Assembly: GCA_004558805.1 (NCBI GenBank)
Contig: SFDE01000008.1
Location: 1-64,000, forward strand
Origin: Faecalibacterium prausnitzii
GTDB lineage: Bacteria; Bacillota; Clostridia; Oscillospirales; Ruminococcaceae
Length of the DNA: 64,000 nucleotides
Direction of reading: 5' to 3'
The translations under genes were made by a program, and so were the position numbers. The notes under the pieces were generated by a model. It was not told the origin of the DNA and ran no database searches. It saw nothing but the letters and a program-made list of their open reading frames with translations. The number at the start of each line of letters is the position of its first letter. The stretch's first letter is position 1. Positions 58,783-64,000 of the stretch are shown here, piece by piece.

Positions 58783-59702
58783 CAGCCAAACAGCTTTCCG
58801 GCGTCCAGTTTTGCGGGGATCCGGGTCGCCATCACGTCCCGGATCAGCCCCTGTTCGTAGCTGTCAAACGCCTTGTTGGTGATGCCCATATCCAGAGCGG
58901 CACCTGCCGGGATGCCCCGCCGGATCAGCCGCAATGCGTCCAGCATACCCCGCAGATCCAGCGCCTTGGTGGAGATCTCTCCGCTGTCACACTTTTTCTG
59001 CAGGTCCAGAAACAGCAGAGCGAACTGGTGCAGATATTTGGGCGTCATATCCGGGAACTGCGCTTTCAGCAGCTTTTCCAGATTTTCCTGCGAAATGGTG
59101 GGCATCTGGATCACCACGAACCGGGAAGTCAGCGCCTCGTTCAGTTCCCGGGTACCGGCGTAACCGTAGTTCATGGTGGCAATAAAGCGGGTCTCCGGCG
59201 CGAGAGGGATCCGGTCGTAGCCCGGCACGTCAATGGCACGGCGGAAGTCCAGCACGGCATGAAGCACCGCCAGCGCCTCATTTTTTGCCATGTTGATCTC
59301 GTCCAGCACCCCAAAGCCGCCCCACTGGGCACAGCAATACACCGGACCCGGACGGAACATCACCTTGCCGTCGGCAAAGGTATCCATGCCGATAAGGGAG
59401 GCGGCGTCCATATTCACATGAAAGGAGATATCCCACCCCGGTCTTCCAAAGGCGGCGGTCAGATTTTCTGCCAGCACGTTCTTGCCGGTTGCCTTGCCCC
59501 CTGCCAGCAGCAGGTTCTCGCCGCAGAGCACCGCTGCCAGCGCCTGCTCCCACACCTCTTTGCCGTAATAGGTAAAGGCTGGACAGGGGATGCGGGGGCG
59601 CAGCGCCTCCCTCACCGGATGTGCCTTCCGGTATTCCTGTACAGCCTCCAGCAGGGCAGGGTCCACCCCTTCCTGCCGCAGAGTTTCCATGAGTTCCGAC
59701 AT
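58782..59702 (-). CDS. MoxR-type AAA ATPase
   Basis: A 306-residue AAA+ protein of the MoxR/NorQ group. Walker A is GGKATGKN (68-75), unusual because N follows the lysine where S or T is normal. Walker B is VLDEIN (132-137), sensor 1 ATMNYGYAGTRELNEALTSRF (arginine finger included), and the sensor 2 region is LDLRGMLDALRLI. It should power remodelling of a client protein through the VWA partner. GTTTTAAA precedes the start; the ribosome site is weak. Confidence 0.87.
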   Translation of the reverse strand: MSELMETLRQEGVDPALLEAVQEYRKAHPVREALRPRIPCPAFTYYGKEVWEQALAAVLCGENLLLAGGKATGKNVLAENLTAAFGRPGWDISFHVNMDAASLIGMDTFADGKVMFRPGPVYCCAQWGGFGVLDEINMAKNEALAVLHAVLDFRRAIDVPGYDRIPLAPETRFIATMNYGYAGTRELNEALTSRFVVIQMPTISQENLEKLLKAQFPDMTPKYLHQFALLFLDLQKKCDSGEISTKALDLRGMLDALRLIRRGIPAGAALDMGITNKAFDSYEQGLIRDVMATRIPAKLDAGKLFG

Positions 59703-59866
59703 TTTAAAACACCTCGATGGTCAACATTCCGGTTGGTTGTGCCAAACCGGATTTTTCAGCCCTATCATAGCACAATCGCAGCCGTTTGGGTAGGGGGTGA
59801 AAGGGCTAAAAAGTGGCAAAAAGCAGTTTTTTCGGCAGTAGGAAAAAACCAAAATGAGGGACAATA

Positions 59867-59914
59867 AAATCCCCGCCCGGCAGCATCGAGAATCAGCTGC
59901 CGGGCGGGGATTTG
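59867..59914 (-). terminator. Intrinsic terminator of the ABC exporter operon
   Basis: AAATCCCCGCCCGGCAGC / GCTGCCGGGCGGGGATTT, an 18-base stem, with TTTTATTG on the - strand. 59703-59866 holds only the untranslated region of the moxR gene. Confidence 0.85.
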
Positions 59915-59949
59915 TTACATTATAAAAGAAGTTTGACGAGAGGAAAAGC

Positions 59950-61770
59950 TCAGTCCACCACGTCCTCAAACTGGCTGTTGTACAGGTCAGCGTAGAAGCC
60001 CTCTGCTTCAATGAGCTGGTCGTGGGTCCCCTGTTCCACAATGTCACCGTCCCGCATCACAAGGATCAGGTCGGCGTCCCGGATGGTGGACAGACGGTGG
60101 GCGATGACAAAGCTGGTGCGTCCTTCCATGAGACGGTCCATGGCGGTCTGGATCCGCTGTTCGGTGCGGGTGTCCACGCTGCTGGTTGCCTCGTCCAGGA
60201 TCAGGATCCGGTTGTCTGCCAGAATGGTGCGGGCAATGGTCAACAGCTGCTTCTGCCCCTGACTGACATTGGAGGCGTCCTCGTTCAACTCCATCTGGTA
60301 ACCGCCGGGCAGGGTGCGGATAAAGTGGTCGGCGTTTGCCGCTTTGGCGGCGGCAATGACCTCTTCATCGGTGGCGTCCAGACGACCGTAGCGGATGTTT
60401 TCCATAATGGTGCCCTTGAACAGCCATGTGTCCTGCAGCACCATGCCAAAGCCTTCCCGCAGGGCGCTGCGGTCAAAGTCCCGGACGTCGTGCCCGTTGA
60501 GGGTGATGGAGCCGGAGTCCACATCGTAGAACCGCATCAGCAGCTTTACCATGGTGGTCTTGCCGGCACCGGTAGGTCCTACGATCGCCACCTTCTGCCC
60601 GGGCTTTACCACACAGCTGAAATCGTGGATGATGGTCTTTTCCGGAGTGTAGCCGAACCGGACGTGGTCAAAGGTGACCTGCCCGTCGATGGAGGCAGGA
60701 TCTGCCCGGCGGGCGGGGTCTGCCAGCTGATCCTCCTCCGGCTCGTTCAGGAACTCAAACACCCGCTCGGCGGCGGCAGCCATGCTCTGCAGCATGTTGG
60801 ATACCTGAGACAGCTGCTGGATGGGCTGGGTAAAGTTCTTTACATACTGGATGAATGCCTGAATGTCGCCGATGGTGATGATGCCGTTTGCCGCAAAAAT
60901 GCTGCCTACGATCGCCACCGCCACATAGCCCAGATTGCCCACAAAGTTCATGATGGGCATCATGAGACCGGAGAGGAATTGGCTCTTCCATGCGGATTCA
61001 TACAGCTTATCGTTGGCGGCGTTGAAGTCCGCCAGCACCACAGCCTCCCGGTTGAACGCCTTGACCACGTTGTGCCCGGAGTAGATCTCCTCTACCTGCC
61101 CGTTGACCACGCCCAGTGTTGCCTGCTGCGCCTTGAAGTACTTCTGGCTGAATTTTACCACCACCAGCACCAGCACAAGGGACACCGGCAGGATCAGCAG
61201 GGCGATGAGGGTCATGCGAGGGCTGATGGAAAGCATCATGATCAGCACGCCGATCATGGTGGTGACGCTGGTGATCAGCTGGGTGATGCTCTGATTCAGG
61301 CTCTGCCCCAGGGTATCCACATCGTTGGTGATCCGGGACAGCACCTCGCCCACGGTGCGCTTTTCAAAGTAGGCGAGGGGCAGGCGGTTGATCTTCTGGC
61401 TGATCTGACGGCGGAAGTCGTAGCAGACCTTCTGGGAAAGCCCGGTCATGAGCCAGCCCTGGATAAAGCTGAAGGCGGCGCTCAGCAGGTACATGCCCAG
61501 CAAAAACAGCAGCACCCTGCTGATGTAGGCAAAGTCAATGGCACCGGTGCCCCGGAGCTTGGCGATCCAGCCGGTGGCAAGAGCGGTGGTGGCTTTTGCC
61601 AGCACCTTGGGTCCGGCAATGTTAAAGATGGTGGACAGCACCGCAAAGACCATGGAGGTGATCAGGGGCAGCTTGTAGCGCCCCATGGTGCGGATAAGCT
61701 GCCGCAGCGTGCCCTTAAAGTCTTTGGCACGCTCGGTGGTGGGACGTCCGTGTCTGGGCATATCACTCAC
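59950..61770 (-). CDS. ABC exporter (permease-ATPase), second half of a heterodimer
   Basis: A 606-residue type IV exporter half. Membrane domain with six helices (about 32-330), including the QKINRLPLAYFEKRTVGEVLSRITNDVDTLGQSLNQ coupling region. ATPase domain has Walker A GPTGAGKTT, signature VSQGQKQL, Walker B ILILDEATSSVD and switch His. It overlaps the previous gene by eight bases, as in heterodimeric BmrC/D-like drug or peptide exporters. The Glu after the Walker B Asp is intact, so this is the site-competent half; the partner has Asp there. Confidence 0.92.
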   Translation of the reverse strand: MSDMPRHGRPTTERAKDFKGTLRQLIRTMGRYKLPLITSMVFAVLSTIFNIAGPKVLAKATTALATGWIAKLRGTGAIDFAYISRVLLFLLGMYLLSAAFSFIQGWLMTGLSQKVCYDFRRQISQKINRLPLAYFEKRTVGEVLSRITNDVDTLGQSLNQSITQLITSVTTMIGVLIMMLSISPRMTLIALLILPVSLVLVLVVVKFSQKYFKAQQATLGVVNGQVEEIYSGHNVVKAFNREAVVLADFNAANDKLYESAWKSQFLSGLMMPIMNFVGNLGYVAVAIVGSIFAANGIITIGDIQAFIQYVKNFTQPIQQLSQVSNMLQSMAAAAERVFEFLNEPEEDQLADPARRADPASIDGQVTFDHVRFGYTPEKTIIHDFSCVVKPGQKVAIVGPTGAGKTTMVKLLMRFYDVDSGSITLNGHDVRDFDRSALREGFGMVLQDTWLFKGTIMENIRYGRLDATDEEVIAAAKAANADHFIRTLPGGYQMELNEDASNVSQGQKQLLTIARTILADNRILILDEATSSVDTRTEQRIQTAMDRLMEGRTSFVIAHRLSTIRDADLILVMRDGDIVEQGTHDQLIEAEGFYADLYNSQFEDVVD

Positions 61771-64000
61771 CCTCCTTTCCGGTATTCAGAGTGTCCAGCG
61801 CCAGTTCCTTCTGGCTCAGCTGGCTCCGGGCGATCTCCTGATATTCCGGGCAGCTGACCATGAGCTGGGCGTGGGTGCCCTTGCCCACCAGCCGTCCCTC
61901 GTCCAGGACCAGGATCTGGTTGGCGTGGAGCACCGTAGAGATCCGCTGTGCCACAAGGATCACGGTGGCGTTGTCGGTCTGTGCCTTCAGGGCACGGCGC
62001 AGCGCCACATCAGTCTTGTAGTCCAGAGCGGAGAAACTGTCGTCAAACAGGTAGATCCGGGGATGCTTGGCAATGGCACGGGCAATGGAGAGCCGCTGCT
62101 TCTGCCCGCCGGATACGTTGGAGCCTCCCTGAGCAATGGGACTCTGGTAGCCCTCGGGCTTTGCCTCGATAAAATCCGTTGCCTGCGCAATGGCGGCGGC
62201 GTTTTTTACATCGGCGTCGGAGATCTGCTCCCCGCCAAACTTCAGGTTGGAGTCGATGGTGCCGCTGAACAGCACCCCCTTCTGGGGCACATAGCCCAGC
62301 AGGTCGTGGAGCTGTGCCTGGGGCATATCCCGCACATCCACCCCGTCCACCGTGATGCTGCCGCCGGTGACATCGTAGAACCGGGGAATCAGGTTCAGCA
62401 GGGTGGACTTGCCGCAGCCGGTGGAGCCGATGATGGCGGTGGTCTCGCCGGGCTTGGCGGTAAAGCTGATGTGCTCCAGTGCATCGCTGTCAGCACCGGG
62501 GAAGCGGAAACTCACGTCCTTAAATTCCACCACGCCCTGCCAGTTTTGGCGTTCCTGTGCAGCCTTTGCGGCGGCGGGGTCCGGGTCGTGGATGGTCGCT
62601 TTGGTGCGCAGCACCTCATCGATGCGGTCTGCGGCAACACCGGCACGGGGCAGCATCACTGCCACCATGGCAAGCATCAAAAAGGACATGACGATCTGCA
62701 TGGTATAGGTGATAAAGGCGATCATCTCGCCCACCTGCATGGTGCCGGCGTCCATAGCCTTGCCGCCGAACCAGACGATGAGCAGGCTGGTGCCGTTCAT
62801 GATCAGGGTCATAAAGGGCATCATGGCGACCATGGCGCGGTTGGTGAACAGCTGGGTGCCCAGCAGTTCCCGGTTTGCCTTGTCGAAGCGCTCTTCCTCA
62901 AACTTTTCCCGGCTGAAGGCACGCACCGGCATGATGCCGGTAAGGATCTCCCGGCTCACCAGATTCAGTCGGTCCACCAACTTCTGCATGACCTTGAATT
63001 TGGGCATGGCAATGCTCATCAGGAAGAGCAGCAGCACCAGCAGCAGCGCCACATCCAGCAGAACGATCCAGGAAAGCCCGGTGCTGCTGTTTACCACATG
63101 GAGCACGCCGCCGATGCCCAGAATGGGGGCGTATGCCACCATCCGCAGCAGCATGACGCAGACGAACTGCACCTGCTGGATGTCGTTGGTGGTGCGGGTG
63201 ATGAGGGAGGCGGTGGAGAAATTTTCGATCTCCGCATTGGAAAAGCCGATGACAGCGGAGAAGGTCTCCCGCCGCAGGTCCCGTCCGATGGCGGCAGATA
63301 CCCGGGAGGCAAGGAAGCCTACGGCAACGGCAACTGCCACCATCAGCAGGGTGAGTCCCAGCATCTGCCCGCCTACCCGGAACAGGTAGCCCATCTGCAC
63401 CTGCTGTGCCACGCCCTGTCCTTCGTATTCCAACTGGACCAGCAGCAGAGACTGGCTTTTGAGATTGTCCAGCATGGAGTCGTCCATGCCGCTTATTGCC
63501 CCGGCAAGCTGCTGCCGCAGTGCATCCCGGTCAAAGCCGGGCATTTGTGTCATGGCGGCAAACTGAGCGGCAGCGGTGTCCAGATCCGCCGCCGTAGGGG
63601 CGACGGTAGGGGTCTTGCTGTCGGCGGCAGGGGTGGATGCTTCCATACCGGACAGGCTGGTCATACCCATGGCACCGGATCCGGCAGGGGTGTTTGCCAC
63701 CTGCACCGCTGCAAGATACAGGGCGATATCCGGGGTGGTGATGGCATTTTCCAGCTCGGTGCGCTGGGTGTCGGTCAGGTCGCTGCGCAGCTGCAGCACA
63801 CCGTCATCCTGCAGGTAGTACTGGTAGGCGTCCTGCAGCTGTGCGGCGTCCTCCTGGCTCATGAGCATACACAGGGCGTCCAGTGTGCTCTGGCGGATGG
63901 TCCGGGGCAGGGGGCTTTCAACGCCGCCCTGCTGGATGCCGGTATCCACGATCCTGCTGGTGTAGTCCGGCAGCGAAAGATCGCAGTATGCCTGCACGAA
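61763..64000 (-). CDS. ABC exporter (permease-ATPase), first half; start beyond the window
   Basis: Incomplete: the frame is open to the window edge, and the visible part begins in the first membrane helix. About 745 residues are seen. A large insert (about 22-195 of the visible part) lies between the first and second helices; it has a Pro/Thr/Ala linker. Then come five membrane helices and the ATPase domain: GSTGCGKST, SGGQKQR, and Walker B IYLFDDSFSALD, where Asp replaces the catalytic Glu, so this is the degenerate site of a heterodimer. It partners with the next gene. Cargo unknown. Confidence 0.9.
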   Translation of the reverse strand, partial: FVQAYCDLSLPDYTSRIVDTGIQQGGVESPLPRTIRQSTLDALCMLMSQEDAAQLQDAYQYYLQDDGVLQLRSDLTDTQRTELENAITTPDIALYLAAVQVANTPAGSGAMGMTSLSGMEASTPAADSKTPTVAPTAADLDTAAAQFAAMTQMPGFDRDALRQQLAGAISGMDDSMLDNLKSQSLLLVQLEYEGQGVAQQVQMGYLFRVGGQMLGLTLLMVAVAVAVGFLASRVSAAIGRDLRRETFSAVIGFSNAEIENFSTASLITRTTNDIQQVQFVCVMLLRMVAYAPILGIGGVLHVVNSSTGLSWIVLLDVALLLVLLLFLMSIAMPKFKVMQKLVDRLNLVSREILTGIMPVRAFSREKFEEERFDKANRELLGTQLFTNRAMVAMMPFMTLIMNGTSLLIVWFGGKAMDAGTMQVGEMIAFITYTMQIVMSFLMLAMVAVMLPRAGVAADRIDEVLRTKATIHDPDPAAAKAAQERQNWQGVVEFKDVSFRFPGADSDALEHISFTAKPGETTAIIGSTGCGKSTLLNLIPRFYDVTGGSITVDGVDVRDMPQAQLHDLLGYVPQKGVLFSGTIDSNLKFGGEQISDADVKNAAAIAQATDFIEAKPEGYQSPIAQGGSNVSGGQKQRLSIARAIAKHPRIYLFDDSFSALDYKTDVALRRALKAQTDNATVILVAQRISTVLHANQILVLDEGRLVGKGTHAQLMVSCPEYQEIARSQLSQKELALDTLNTGKEGE

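Overview
The window looks like a chromosomal segment of a gut Clostridia bacterium, most likely Faecalibacterium or a close relative. This is inferred from the high GC, the Gram-positive type lipoproteins, the anaerobic cobamide pathway, sodium-pump and AGCS transporters, and the lack of any respiratory chain or mobile element. Gene density is high. Most genes have a strong AGGAGG-type ribosome site, and most visible promoters have a TTGNNN box, a 17-base spacer and a -10 box preceded by TGn. No rRNA, tRNA, CRISPR array, prophage or insertion sequence was seen.

Layout: 1-9300 is mostly + strand housekeeping and small-metabolism genes (Hsp20, DUF523, YjbR, ADP-ribosylglycohydrolase, LOG-like, zinc alcohol dehydrogenase, a NifX-like metal protein, HAD phosphatase), with an exported 5'-nucleotidase on the - strand. 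9300-12750 (-) holds adenine deaminase and the beta and small OadG-like subunits of a sodium-translocating decarboxylase; the latter pair lies behind a leader with an intrinsic terminator. 12895-16280 (+) holds a U32-like cysteine protein, a NADAR to PD-(D/E)XK fusion and an SseB-like protein. 16379-23309 (-) is a metabolic run: ThiD-like kinase, PfkB kinase, 2-hydroxyacid dehydrogenase, aspartate dehydrogenase, a one-domain pyruvate kinase and an exported FMN/FAD flavoprotein divergent from a MerR regulator. 24360-27405 (-) has an AGCS symporter and a MATE pump with a terminator in its leader. 27442-30140 (+) has YfcE, DUF2752, a zinc-ribbon membrane protein and OGG glycosylase.

The largest unit is a tightly overlapping - strand cobamide operon of 21 genes (30196-50288) behind one cobalamin riboswitch (about 50474-50668). 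In transcription order it has an exported CbiK, a surface lipoprotein, a BtuF-like binding protein, a BtuC-like permease, an ABC ATPase fused in frame to CbiD, then cbiL, cbiF, cbiG, cbiH, cbiJ, cbiET, cbiA, cobT, cobU, cobS, a very short second CobU-like protein, cobC, cbiB, cobD, cbiP and cbiC. It thus couples uptake of a corrinoid-type ligand to ring synthesis and nucleotide-loop assembly. Uroporphyrinogen methylation, precorrin-2 oxidation and an adenosyltransferase are not in the window.

Beyond it, 50833-51058 holds a broken chromate-transporter start. At 51143-54516 there is a cysteine-type ABC transporter (two permeases, ATPase, CjaA-like binding protein) behind a 31-residue leader peptide with four clustered Cys codons and a strong terminator, which reads as a ribosome-mediated cysteine attenuator. 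The right end has an amidohydrolase, an unknown protein, a MoxR/VWA pair and a heterodimeric ABC exporter whose first gene runs off the window.

Best candidates for something undescribed: the NADAR-nuclease fusion (13935-15836), the cysteine leader (51143-51391), the ATPase-CbiD fusion (44054-45958), the exported CbiK at the head of the operon, and the leaders of oadB and the MATE gene.
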